Source of the DNA: Zelopaecilomyces penicillatus
Taxonomy: Eukaryota; Ascomycota; Sordariomycetes; Hypocreales; Pseudodiploosporaceae
Direction: 5' to 3'
NCBI GenBank assembly: GCA_005765155.1
Contig: VCCP01000004.1
Span: 186,001 to 250,000 of the forward strand
DNA: 64,000 bases
Shown here: positions 23,677 to 34,917 of the stretch, piece by piece
Layout of the letters: every line of letters starts with the position of its first letter
Numbering within the stretch: position 1 is the first letter of the stretch
Translations under genes and position numbers: made by a program
The notes under the pieces: model-generated
Databases searched by the model: none
What the model was told of the DNA's origin: nothing
The model's input: only the letters and a program-made list of their open reading frames with translations

Positions 23677-24567
23677 CAGGGGCGCCGCGGCGCTTCAATT
23701 TAGGGGTATCTACAAACGACTATATGCCCGCCTCAGCGGGGTAGCAGCGACCTCAGTCCGAGTCCTCCTCCGAGTCACATAAGTCCACAAGGACGACTTA
23801 CTGGCAACAATACTGGTTTTGCGTACCACAAGAGTTAGACACGCAGGCGCAGCGAGGGCGCAACCTGTCGCCAGACTAGGGGGGGGGGGGGGGGGGGGCA
23901 GGGAAGAAAGGAAGGAAGGACCTACCTGTCAGAGCGGCTTGAGGAAGGAAGGAAGGAAGGAAGGAAGAAGAAGGGAAGGAACGAGGTTTATATAGTGAGG
24001 GCGGTGAGGCCAAGCTGCGGCAGAATTGCGCAGATCACCGGCAGCTGCCAACAGTGTTGGGAGTTGAAGCTATCACGACAACGCCTCGAGGCAGCAGCGA
24101 CATCACCAACAACTACCACAACGAGCCCAGGGACGGAATTCCACAGAAGCCGGCAGAAGCCAGGCGAATCCCGTACCCATCCGACCACCCAAAAACATCA
24201 GAAACGGGAGGACGAAGCGATATAGCTGCTACAAACAGTTATAACACAAATACTAACCCGGCCATATAGGCCGGTCCTACTAACCCCCAGCCTTATGGCT
24301 CCGATATAGCAGACGCATAGGCATCGCATCTAACACGCCGATTCCCCGTCAGCCACCAGATACGGAGGTGAGATCCGTTATGTACAGGAGGCAAAGACCA
24401 ACGCTGCGATAACGCAGAGAGAGCATAACATAGTTAAAAAGAGGATAGGGGTTTTCATCTGTTTTTCCCCCCTATCTATTAAATAGAGAGGGACTGCTTA
24501 CCCTATATAGGGTCTAGCCTAGAATATATATAGGCTAGTACAGTGTAAGATTAATAATAATAATAAT
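23677..24567 (+). other. LINE 3' region with simple repeats, hairpins and (TAA)n tail
   Basis: Contains a run of 20 G at 23879-23898, a GGAA-rich purine tract (about 23906-23983), and then two inverted repeats close to the end: GATAGGGG (24444-24451) with CCCCTATC (24469-24476), and CTAGCCT (24514-24520) with AGGCTAG (24532-24538), plus the perfect palindrome CCCTATATAGGG at 24501-24512. The tail is TAATAATAATAATAATAAT at about 24552-24570. In LINEs with 3'-end-specific reverse transcription such stem-loops are the RT recognition site; that is inference here. Confidence 0.65.
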
Positions 24568-24658
24568 AATAAATAGATTTATAGTCTTTATTTTCAGTTC
24601 CTTATCTATATTCTTTTAGGGTCTTAGGGTATAGTTTAAATATATTAATTCTAAAAGT

Positions 24659-25115
24659 GTTATAATCTAACAGCTAAGATTATATAATAGGCCTCGGTTA
24701 TATAACTTATAATATTATTAGGTATATATCAGAGGCTTGGAACTATATAGAATTAGATTATAATTCTAAAGATAATCCTAGGCTTAGGATTACTCTTAAA
24801 ACCATAATCTAATAGAATGGCTTATAATTCTAAGTATAATCCAGTAATAAGGATTATAGCTTAAATCATAATCTATAATATATATATATATCCTTAATTT
24901 TTATTCTTTAGATATAATTTAAATAGTTATTAATATACTTTTAACTTTATTATATTATTTATTATTATTTATTATATTAATACTTAATCCTTAATTATAA
25001 TACTTTATATCTATTACTAATATAATAAATATATTATTTAGAATACTCTAACTTATCTATTAATATAAACCCCTTTTTATTAGGTTTATCCCTTAGAAAT
25101 TTATCAAATATTATG
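24659..25115 (+). repeat. 5' LTR of gypsy A
   Basis: 457 bp, starting TGTTATAATCTAACAGC and ending near AAATATTATG. It aligns with the 3' LTR at 31660-32117 along its whole length and with both LTRs of A' in reverse complement. Confidence 0.85.
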
Positions 25116-26009
25116 TATTAATAACTCTTATTTAATAGGTTATTATATAACCTTAAGCAATATTATTAACTACCTTAATTAATTATTATAGATATTATTT
25201 AATTAACCCTCACCTTATTTACTATCAAGCTTTAGGCTCTATATAAGAAGAATATAGAACTTAAAGCTAAGTTATAAGCTAAATAGAAAGACCTTAATAA
25301 AATCATTAAACCTTATAAGCTAGGACCTTTTATTAGATATTCTAGATTACTTTAAATATTCCTAATATAACTTAAAGCTTATCACTAGTTCTACCCTTAT
25401 TAATTATAGAAGAAATCTATAAAAATCCTATATACCATAGGATATATAAAGAGGGCTATCCTTAAATAATTCAAACCTATTATAAGAGACTATATAAATA
25501 AGAAAAAGAAAGATTAGAATAATAAAATCAAAAAGATCTTTTAAAAATATAATAACTTTAAAGATATAATTAAAGAAATCTTTAAGTAAATAGATAAAAA
25601 GAGAGTTATAATCAAAAAACTTAAACTATTATACCAATATAGATTAGCCTTAAACTATACCTTAGAATTTAAATAGATTACCTTATAGATTACCTAGGAA
25701 GATAATATATTAATAGAGTACTTTTATAATAGATTTAAAAAAGAAATCAAGGATAAACTCTTTAAGGAAGATAAACCTAAAAACTTAATCAAATATATTA
25801 GAATAGCTATTAAGATTAATAATAGATAGTTTATATAATATAAATAAAGGAAAACCAAAGAATTAGGATAGAATGATTTTAAATAAAAACTATAATACCA
25901 ATCCAATCAAGGCAGATATAAAGAAGAATCTATTACCTATATATATACCTAGAATCCTAAAAGAATAGAACTTAATATAACCTAGAAAAAAGATATATTA
26001 AAAGTCTAA

Positions 26010-26051
26010 TATTATAACTATAATAGATATAGATATATCTCCTAATAATAT
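26010..26051 (+). pseudogene. Gag zinc knuckle of gypsy A with all four ligands changed to Tyr
   Basis: The frame reads YYNYNRYRYIS, two stops, then Y. Tyrosines sit at positions 1, 4, 9 and 14 of the knuckle, where CX2CX4HX4C needs Cys, Cys, His, Cys; TGT/TGC to TAT and CAT to TAT are single RIP-type transitions. The frame lies about 1.3 kb inside the element, where the end of gag is expected. Confidence 0.75.
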
Positions 26052-27493
26052 AAATAATCCAAGAAAGATAAGAAATCTTGGAAATTAATACCTAATATAT
26101 AATAAAGTATATATACTATAATCATAAATAGATAAACCCTAGCTATAATAGGATAAAGAGAGTAGAGATAAGAATAACCTAGAAACTATAGATACCTTAT
26201 ACCCTAATAGTTACCAATACTATAGACCATACTAATCCAATCCAATACTATATAATAAGATCAATAACTGGATATAAATATAGATAAGAAAGAATACTTT
26301 AAAGAGATTCTAGATTAATAAATAATCCCTATTATAGATAATAAAAATACTTTGATTAAAGATAAAATAATAAGTAATAGCTTAGACTCTAGCTCTTTAG
26401 AATCCAAGAGCAAAGAACCTTTTAGAATAATTTAATACTATACTATACTATATCCATCACCTAAAAGTATTATCTATAAATACCTTAGGGAAGCAGTAAT
26501 TAAACTTATATAGATATTAAGCTATATAGATAGAATTAACCTTTAACTTATAATTATTAAATATATTTATAAATAAATATTAAAAGAAGGCTTAGATATC
26601 TTTATCCTAAATAATTACCTTAGAAGAGCCTTTATATTAAAAATCAATTATAGCAAATATAAAGATAATTATATACTCCTAGACCTTAATTATATTTTCT
26701 ATAGTAAAATTAATTAGATATTATATATTGATTTCTTTTATTTTTAATACTAGAAAATAAAAATCTAGAATAAATTCTTTCTACACTATATAGGAGTATA
26801 AGGAATCAAGAATATCCTTATAGGAGATTAATTTATTAACTGATATAAGGCTAAGTACTTTATATCTTTTGGAATTAATATATTTAAGCTATACCCTAAG
26901 ACCCTAAAAGAATATAGATAAGAAGCTAAAAATAAAGACTATAAATCTATCTATTATAAGATCTATAAATAGGAAAAGCTCAAATTAGAATACAATAGAT
27001 TATAACTTATAGACTATAAAAAAGAGAACTTATATAATTATACTAACCTTAAATACAATATATACTTATAATAAAAGCTGGTATAATAGTATAAAAGATG
27101 ATTATTAGAAGATAGTATTCCAGAGAGAATATAGTATAAAGCTATAATAGCAATCAATTATAATAAACCTTGGTATAGATAATATACAAAAGAAAACAAA
27201 CATATATATAAGGAAATAAAGAACCTCTATAAATAAGAATTCAACTTTCAAACCTATAAAGGAAGTCAAGCTAATCAAACTCTATACTATATAATTACCC
27301 AAGAACTAGATAGAATAAATTATAATAGACTATATAAAGAATATAATCCTAGAAACCCAAAAAACAAATAAAGTTGCCTATAAAAGGGTTATAGTATAAC
27401 CCCCTATAAAAGACCCTCTATATAATAGGCATTAATAAGCTTAAACTAATAATAGAAATATAGATTATAGGATATTATTTTTATACTCTAATG

Positions 27494-30400
27494 GATAGTA
27501 GAGTAATAGGCAATTATATATTACTAAAAGCTATAAATTATATATAATTACTATAGTATAATAAGGAAGAACTATACCCCTTATATAACCTAGAAGGAAA
27601 TACCTTTACCTATAATAAAGAATAGATCGATAAAGAGACTGATTATCTCTAATTTAAAGTCCAAGGATACCAAGATAATACTATATTCAATATAATAAAC
27701 ACTAGAGAATATAAACTTATATTAGACTATCTTTAATTATTTAATAATAACCTATAGATCAATTAAAAGATAGATTAGATATAATAGAGTGATATTATAT
27801 TATCCTTAAAAGATTATAAGGATTTAATAATAATAGGCAAAGCAAAGAAAGTATACTTTATAGCTATCAAGAAGGGCCTCTTACCAGAAAATCATATCAA
27901 AAAACAATATAATAATCAATAATAATAAACCCAATAGGTTATTACTGCCCTTAGGATAATAATAGAGCAATTATAAGAACACTCCAAGGATAAATCACCC
28001 TTAGATATAGAAAAATAACTTATACCTATACTAGAAGAATATTATAAGTATATTAAACTGTTTTATAAAGAGCTTGAAATAAAGCTTCCCTTATATAATC
28101 AATAGGATTATAAAATTTAGATTATAGATAGAAAAAAGCCTACTTTTACTAAGATCTATATATTAAATACCAAGGAACTTAAAATATTATAAGAGTATCT
28201 TAATAAAATACTTAAAAAAGGATATATTTAATCATTTATATCTAAAGTAGAATACCCTATTATATTTATATTAAAAAAGAATAGCAAACTATAATTAATT
28301 ATAGATTATTAATTATTAAATATAATTATAATTAAGGATTAAATACCTTTATTATTAATTAATAAACTATATAATCAATTATATAGAATAAACTGGTTTA
28401 CTATCCTAGACCTTAAAGGAATATATAACTTAATTTAAATAAAGAAAGATAATAAATAGAAAACCACTTTTAGAATTAAGTTTAGACTTTTTAAGTATCT
28501 AATAATACCTTTTAGCTTAATCAATACCCCTATAATATTCTAATATATAATCAATAATATCCTTCAAGAATATTTAAATATCTTTATAATAGTCTACCTA
28601 GATAATATCCTAATCTTCTCTTAAATAAAAGAAGAATATAAAGAATATATCTATAAGGTATTATAACTACTATAAGATAATAATCTTCTTATTAAATCAG
28701 AAAAATATAAATTTTATAAATAAATAATTATCTTCTTAGGATATATCTTTTTATCAAATAAAATTCAAATAGAATCAGCGAAAGTCACTATAATATATAA
28801 TTAGCCAATACTATAAAACATTATAAATATATAAGAGTTCTTAGGCTTTATTAACTATTATTAAAAGTTTATCTATAATTATAGTAAAATAACTATACTA
28901 TTTACTAAATATATTAAGAAAGATTATAAATTCCTATAGAAATCTAATATAGATATTATATTTAAAGAATTTAAAAAGTAAATCTATAAAGAATCTATAC
29001 TAATAATATATAACCTAGATAAACCTATAAAACTCAAAACTAATACTTTAAACTATACTATTAGAGCATAGATTAAATAATAAGATAATAAAGGCAGACT
29101 ATAACCTATTACCTTCTACTCTAAGAAACTTTATAGAACAGAACTCAACTATCTAATCTATAATAAGGAATTCATAGCTATTATTAAAGCCTTTAATAAA
29201 TTCTTATATTATTTATAAGGAAATAACCACTAAATAAAGGTTTTTATTAATTATAAAAATATCTCTTACTTTATTACTATATAAAAGCTAAATATATAAT
29301 AAACCTATTATATAGAAACCCTTATAGATTATAACTATAAAATCATTCATTATAAAGGATCTAAGAATAATAGAGCAGATACTCTAAGCTGATAAAGCAA
29401 TTATAATAATAAAAAGCCTTATTATAAAGGATAAATCTTTTAAATATCTAAATCAGATATACTATAAATAAAGCTAAATACTATAAACTAAGTTATATTA
29501 GCTAATCCTATCTTAAAACAAGTTAAATAAATATACTCCTTAGAAGATATAATAAAGGCATCTAAAAGCATAAAATAAAAAGATAAATACTATAAATATA
29601 ATAAGAAACTCTAGATACCTAAAAAACTCTAAGAAACCATTATATAAGAACTATATAAATCCCCTATTTATAGTTATTAAGGAATTATAAAGATTATAGA
29701 ATAAGTATAAAGATACTATAAATTCAAAGGACTATAATAGGTAGTCTAAAAGGTTATAAATAACTATATTATTTATAGATAAACCAAGCTAATAAGATAT
29801 AAACTATATAAAGAGTTATAACTATTATCAATACCTATATAATTATAGGAATCAATATTATTTGACTTTATTATTAAACTACCCCTATTAATAGAATCCC
29901 TTATAAGAGTAGCCTATAACTTAATATAGATTATTATAGAAAGACTAATAAAGTTCTTATACTTTATACCCTATTTTAAAGCAAGCTTAATAGAAGATCT
30001 TACTTATAGCTTCAATAGAGTAATAATAAGCTTATATAGCTTATTAAAGGAGATCATCTTTAATAAAGAAATAACCTTTACCTTTAAGTTTTAATAAGGA
30101 TTAATAGAATATCTTAGGATTAGATATAAACTTAATATTATCTATTATCTATAGATAGATAGATAAATAAAATAGATTAATTAAACTATTAAAGGATACT
30201 TATATACTTATATTAATTATTATTAAGATAATTAAATAAAATATCTATTAATTATATAACTAGCCTATAATATATCCATTTCTAAATCAATATAACTTAT
30301 ACTAATATATACTAATTATAGATTTATACTAGAGGTATTTTATCTATTATACTAAGAAGGATTAAAATCAGAAAAAGCTATGCTTAATATTATATAAAAA

Positions 30401-30877
30401 CAATAATTATATAAAGAACTCTATATATAACTCCAAATCATCTATAATAGAATAAAACATTATACAGATTAATAAAGATTAAAGGGATTAATCTTTAAAG
30501 AGAGAGATATAATATACCTTTTATATTATATACTAGGCAAAAATTCCCTAAACATTATAATAATATAATCAAGCGATAAATTAGATTTTAAGAAACTTAA
30601 ACCTTTTAAAGTTAAGAAAGCCATTTCTAATATTAACTATAAACTTTTACTATTAAAGAATATATAATTATACCCTATATTCTATATTTCTTTATTAAGT
30701 AAGGCACTTAATAATATAAAGGAATATATAATAATATAAGTAAAAGCAATTGAAAAAGAATAGGAGATAAAGATAATATTAGATATTAGATAGGAAAATA
30801 AGCAAAATAAATATCTTATTAAATAGAAAGGTTTTAGACCTAAAGATAATATATAGGAGCCTATTAATTATTTAAAT
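27494..30877 (+). pseudogene. Gypsy A pol relic: protease, RT, RNase H, integrase, chromodomain
   Basis: One plus-strand frame runs through numerous TAA/TAG codons. Protease: D-S-R-V-I-G-N at 27494-27514, where DSGATGN is typical. RT: NWFTILDLKGIYNL near 28390-28430 and YLDNILIFS at 28595-28621, the second catalytic Asp of YxDD being changed to Asn. RNase H: IIHYKGSKNNRADTLS near 29345-29390. Integrase: the zinc-binding HHCC region has Tyr for His and Cys near 29670 and 29766-29775. Chromodomain: KYLIK-stop-KGFRPKDNI-stop-EP at 30809-30865, both stops replacing Trp. The order RT-RNase H-integrase is diagnostic of Ty3/gypsy and the terminal chromodomain of chromoviruses. No activity is possible. 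Confidence 0.85.
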
Positions 30878-31659
30878 CACTACTACCTAATACTATAATA
30901 ATTCCTTTAGAATTAATTAGCCTAATCAAAGACTTTAAATTAATAAACTTATTACCTAAACCCAAGAAAGATTAATCTATCTTATTTAGAGTATCTAGGA
31001 ACTATAAATCTGATATTATATAATACTTATATATCTCTAGGGCAGGAACCAGATCAATCCTATCCTTAGTATCTAACTCCTTTAAATCCTAATAAATCAA
31101 CTTAGAACTTTATTTCTTAGCCTTCTTCTTAAGCTTATAAATATAAGATAAATAATTAAGAATTAAAGAAAGCTATAATTATAGTTTAGATAATTGATCC
31201 TAGATATCTAGGATATTCTCTTTAGTTTTCTCTTCTTTAGAGTCTAGATAATAGTATTGCTCTAAAAGTTTTATTATTAATAAAATCAATAAGAATTAAA
31301 TATTATATTATAAAGATAATATATATATAAGAATACTATTAAAACACTATTATAAGAGTAACCCTGCTTTATATAGGCTATATAATAGCTATTATTTTCT
31401 ATTATATAATAAGATTATTTTTATTTAAAATAATAAGAATATAGTATATCTATTGATTTATTATTAAAATCTATACCCTTAGCTAGTATAGAATATTTAA
31501 TAGTCTTCTTAGAAGAATATTAAGGTTTTCTAATATAACCTAATATTATAAGAAATAATTCAATATAATATAAATCCTATAACTTATAAAATATTAAGGA
31601 AGGAAGAAAAGATATATTTATAGGCTTTAAGGATAAGACCTTTTAAGAGAGAGATATTA

Positions 31660-32117
31660 TATTATAATCTAATAGTTAAGATTATATAATAGGCCTTGGT
31701 TATATAATTTATGATATTATTAGGTATATATTGAAGGCTTAGAATTATATAGAATTGGATTATAATTCTAAAGGTGATCCTAGGCTTAGGATTACTCTTA
31801 AAACTATAATCCAATAGGATAGCTTATAATTCTAAGTATAATCTAGTAATAAGGATTATAGCTTAAATTATAATCTATAATATATATATATACTCTTAAT
31901 TTTCATTCTTTAGATATAGTTTAGATAGTTATTAATATACTTTTAACTTTATTATATTATTCACTATCGCTTATTATATTAATATTTAATCCCTGATTAT
32001 AATACTCTATATCTATCATCAATATAATAGATATATTACTTAGAATACCTTGACTTATCTACTAATATAAACCCCTCTTTATTAGGTTTATCTCTTAGAA
32101 ATTTACTAAATATTATA
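31660..32117 (+). repeat. 3' LTR of gypsy A
   Basis: 458 bp, beginning TATTATAATCTAATAG (RIP form of the 5' LTR start) and ending AAATATTATA, directly followed by the duplicated AAAAG. The tract AGAGAGAGATA just upstream is the polypurine primer site. Confidence 0.85.
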
Positions 32118-32808
32118 AAAAGATATAAAGTATTTAATCTTATACTAGTTAATAAATTAATCTCTTATAAGGATATTTTTAATTCCTTATATTCCTATAT
32201 AATATAAAAAGAATTTATTCTAGATTTTTATTTTCTAATATTAAAAATAAAAGAAATTAATATATAATATCCAGCTAATTTTATTATAAAAAATATAATT
32301 AAAATCTAGGAGTATATAATTATCTTTATATTTATTATAATTAATTTTTATTATAAAAGCTCTTTTAAGGTAGTCTCTTAAAATAAGAATATCTAGGCCT
32401 TCTTTTATTATCTATTTATAAATATATTTAATAATTATAAATTAAAGGTTAACTCTATTTATATAGCTTAGTACTTATATAAGTTTAATTATTATTTCTT
32501 TAAGGTATTTATAGATAGTACTCTTAAATAATAGATATAATATAATATAATATTAAGTTATCTTAAGAGGTTCTTTACTCTTGGATTCTAAAGAGTTAGA
32601 GTCTAAACTATTATTTATTATTTTATCCTTAATCAGGGTATTTTTATTATTTATAATAAGGATTATTTATTAATCTAGAATCTCTTTAAAGTATTCTTCC
32701 TTATTTTTATCTATATCTAATTATTAATCCTATTAGATAATACTAGATTAAATTAATATAGTCTATAATATTAGCGACTATTAAGATATAAGGTATTTAT
32801 AGTTTCTA
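32118..32808 (-). pseudogene. Element B internal segment between gypsy A and MITE copy 2
   Basis: Collinear with about 15825-16520 of A' on the same strand (end of gag and the region leading into pol). It resumes exactly at the AAAAG duplication and ends at the TA (32807-32808) where the MITE is inserted. Confidence 0.7.
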
Positions 32809-33207
32809 GTTTGATAAGGGGAAAACAACACACACAATAACACCAATACCACCTATAGAACTATAGAGTGATTTTAGGGTAATTGTATAGCCAGTATAAT
32901 CCACAAGGATTAAATAGGCAAGAAAAGCTATAAAGCAGCGATATAATGAATTGAACTTGAGGGATCAATTGATCATCCTATAACTGATCAGATAAAAAAG
33001 ACAGCTTTTTAATAGCTAGTCTTTTAAATATATTAGAAAATTCTTAGATAGAAAAGAGGAAAAAAAACTTAAATTCAATAATATCTGCCTGTTCAAATAG
33101 CCTGGGTATAGCCTATCTACTTATATAGTTCAATCCCTCTAAGTGCAGCTTATATAGCTATAGCTTAATCAACTAGTAAGGGGGTGTGTTCAACCCAGCC
33201 ATCAAAC
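32809..33207 (+). mobile_element. 399 bp MITE, copy 2 (best preserved)
   Basis: Begins GTTTGATAAGGGG and ends CCCAGCCATCAAAC; the terminal inverted repeat GTTTGAT/ATCAAAC is 7 bp, with weaker matching further in. It is flanked by TA on both sides. The empty site TATAGTTTCTAGGTTATCC is present in copy A' near 16510-16530, which proves insertion of precisely this segment. There is no coding capacity. TA target preference suggests mobilisation by a Tc1/mariner-type transposase; that is inference, and no such gene is in the window. Confidence 0.85.
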
Positions 33208-33209
33208 TA

Positions 33210-34501
33210 GGTTATCCTTATCCCTATTCTCTTTATCCTATTATAGCCAGGGTTTATCTATTTTTAGCTATAATATATATATTTTATTATATATTAAATA
33301 CTGGTTTTTAGTCCTTTTATTCTTATTTTGATTATTAATAATCTCTAGTAAAATATCCTATTTTATTATAATTATAATACTTAACCTTAAATATATCTTA
33401 TTATTATATAATATTAAGGTTTATTTAAATTAATAGAGTATTAGGGTTATTTTATTATTAATTATAATTTACCTTATATTATTATTATTATAATTAAAAT
33501 CTAAAATAAGTTGGTTTTTAATTTTATCCTTTATATTTCTTTTCCTACTAGTATAAGTATTATCTATTATTAATAGTAATAGCTATAATATAATATTCTA
33601 TAAAGGAGTTTAATTAGACTTCTTTATATAACTCATCCTTAACTTCTAACTTAAATCTATAATATAGGGTTTCTATATATATTTATTTATCTTTTTTAGA
33701 TAATTTAAATAAGATTTAATAGAACTTTATAATATAATCTAAGGTAGATCCTATCTAATATAGATTATATAGGTATTATTCTACTTATTATTTTTTATTT
33801 AATAATCCAAAGATATTTAGGAGTTATTATTTAAAGATATTATAGTTAATAAAGATTAGATTAGTTTCCTTTTTTAAGGTATCTATTAAGGTATTATTAA
33901 TATAATTCTAAAGTATTAGTTTAAATTAGGTAAGTATAGTTCTAGTAAAAAGCCCTATAATATATCTTATTTTAATTGATTTAAGCTGGAATTATATTAG
34001 ATAATATAGAAAGAAAGTATAGAATTAAATAAAGAACCCTTAAAGCTTACTTAAGATACTATTAAAAGGCTTAGATATTTATAGCTTTAAGATTTCTCTA
34101 GTATCTTTTCTATTATATATCTATACTATAACTATCTTTAGCTTATATTTATATTATTTTACTTGGATTTCTATATTCTTAAGAAGCTATTTAACCTAGA
34201 GTTATAGGGTTTTAATAGTAAATTTAGCTATTTTTACTTCTTTTTTATATACCTTATATTACTCTTTAAGTTTCTTCTTTAAGATTTTCACTTCTGATTT
34301 AAGTTCTTTCTAATTATCCTAAAGGTCTTTAAAAGTAATCTCAATTTTATTATTAATATCTATATTTAGATTATTAATAAGGATATTTAAGAATCCTCCT
34401 TAATTAATACTTCTAAATAAAACAGGGATTTAAGAAGCTATTATAAAATAATAATATTACTTAAGATAATATAATAATCTATTAAATAAGAGTTATTAAT
34501 A
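33210..34501 (-). pseudogene. Element B gag region, RIPed, different from gag of A
   Basis: From about 33300 rightward the sequence no longer matches the gag of A' (16610-17580), although both regain similarity over the last ~60 bp next to the LTR. No zinc knuckle was recognised. The minus-strand frame is too broken to describe further. Confidence 0.55.
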
Positions 34502-34917
34502 TATAATGTTTAATAAATTCCTAAGGGATAAATCTAATAAAAGGGTTTATATTAATAGATAGATCAGGGTATTCTAAGTAATATATTAGTTATATAGATA
34601 ATAGATCTATAGGATTATAATCTAATATTATTAAGGTAAATAATAAGATTAATATAATAATATTATTAATAATTATTTAAGCTATATTTAAAAGAATGAA
34701 ATTTAAGGGTATATATATATATATTATAGATTACTTGGATTACTTATTATATAAGTGGTGATCCTGGTGATCCAAGTTGCTGGCTCACCTAGCTCACTAC
34801 CATTCTTATAATGATCCCACTGATCCATCCTAACTGATCCCCTTCCTCTATAGTATATACCTCCCTCTGGTTATATAACCGGCCTACTTATACGACCATG
34901 TCATTGGGTCGTGATAA
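34502..34917 (-). repeat. 5' LTR of gypsy element B (less mutated copy)
   Basis: 416 bp; on the minus strand it starts TATCACGACCCAATGACA. It is much richer in G and C than its partner at 2777-3191, particularly over 34755-34915. AATAT follows at 34918-34922. Confidence 0.82.

Larger units (their letters stand above)
19027..24567 (+). mobile_element. Non-LTR retrotransposon (LINE), nearly intact, not RIPed
   Basis: About 5.54 kb with two overlapping frames, a 0.9 kb 3' region and a (TAA)n tail, flanked by a 13 bp duplication AATAAATAGATTT (19014-19026, 24568-24580). It sits at normal GC in the middle of DNA reduced almost to A/T. ORF1 is a zinc-knuckle nucleic-acid-binding protein; ORF2 has an APE-type endonuclease and a reverse transcriptase. 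Fungal LINEs of this plan belong mostly to the Tad1 group; I could not see an RNase H domain, and the TAA tail resembles I-type elements, so the clade is left open. The 5' end has a small GGGGT-ACCCC hairpin at 19034-19048. It appears full-length, since ORF1 starts 28 bp inside. Confidence 0.88.
24659..32117 (+). mobile_element. Complete gypsy chromovirus copy A (RIPed), inserted in element B
   Basis: 7459 bp with LTRs 24659-25115 and 31660-32117. It is flanked by AAAAG (24654-24658 and 32118-32122), and the unfilled sequence ATTCCAAAAGGTATAAAG survives in copy A' near 15822. The 5' LTR still starts with TG. Plus-strand order: gag with a zinc-knuckle relic (26010-26051), protease (27494-27511), RT (YLDN at 28595-28606), RNase H (about 29.1-29.4 kb), integrase (about 29.6-30.3 kb) and a chromodomain (30809-30877). 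The polypurine tract AGAGAGAGATA ends just before the 3' LTR. Stops fall where Gln, Trp or Arg codons are expected, as RIP produces. Confidence 0.88.
2777..34917 (-). mobile_element. Ty3/gypsy chromovirus B, host of all nested insertions
   Basis: Left LTR 2777-3191 (415 bp) and right LTR 34502-34917 (416 bp) are alignable over their whole length, lie in the same orientation, and are flanked by AATAT at 2772-2776 and at 34918-34922. Removing the insertions leaves pieces 2777-4399, 7786-10236, 18105-19026, 24581-24658, 32123-32808 and 33210-34917, about 7.47 kb in all, the same size as the uninterrupted copies A and A'. Translation on the minus strand gives gag at right (33.2-34.5 kb), protease/RT/RNase H/integrase in the middle and a chromodomain-like stretch near 3913-3978, all full of RIP-type stops. 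It is dead. Its pol closely matches A and A', whereas its gag and part of its LTR do not. About 100 bp of the integrase tail is missing where element X sits. Confidence 0.85.

Noticed and set aside
23879..23898. 20-G run as a functional element
   Set aside because: Similar homopolymers occur at 59935-59952 and 41518-41531 in ordinary intergenic DNA; most likely simple-repeat expansion.
25724..25906. 60-codon frame inside gypsy A
   Set aside because: An Ile/Leu/Tyr-rich product of AT-rich DNA on the wrong strand of gag.
32809..33207. MITE as a tRNA-derived SINE because of GTTCAATCCC and GTTCAACCC (B-box-like)
   Set aside because: Terminal inverted repeats, TA duplications and no A/T-rich tail fit a DNA-transposon MITE better.
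32806..33210. CTAG as the MITE target duplication
   Set aside because: CTAG is duplicated at this copy, but the other two copies share only TA, so TA is the general duplication.
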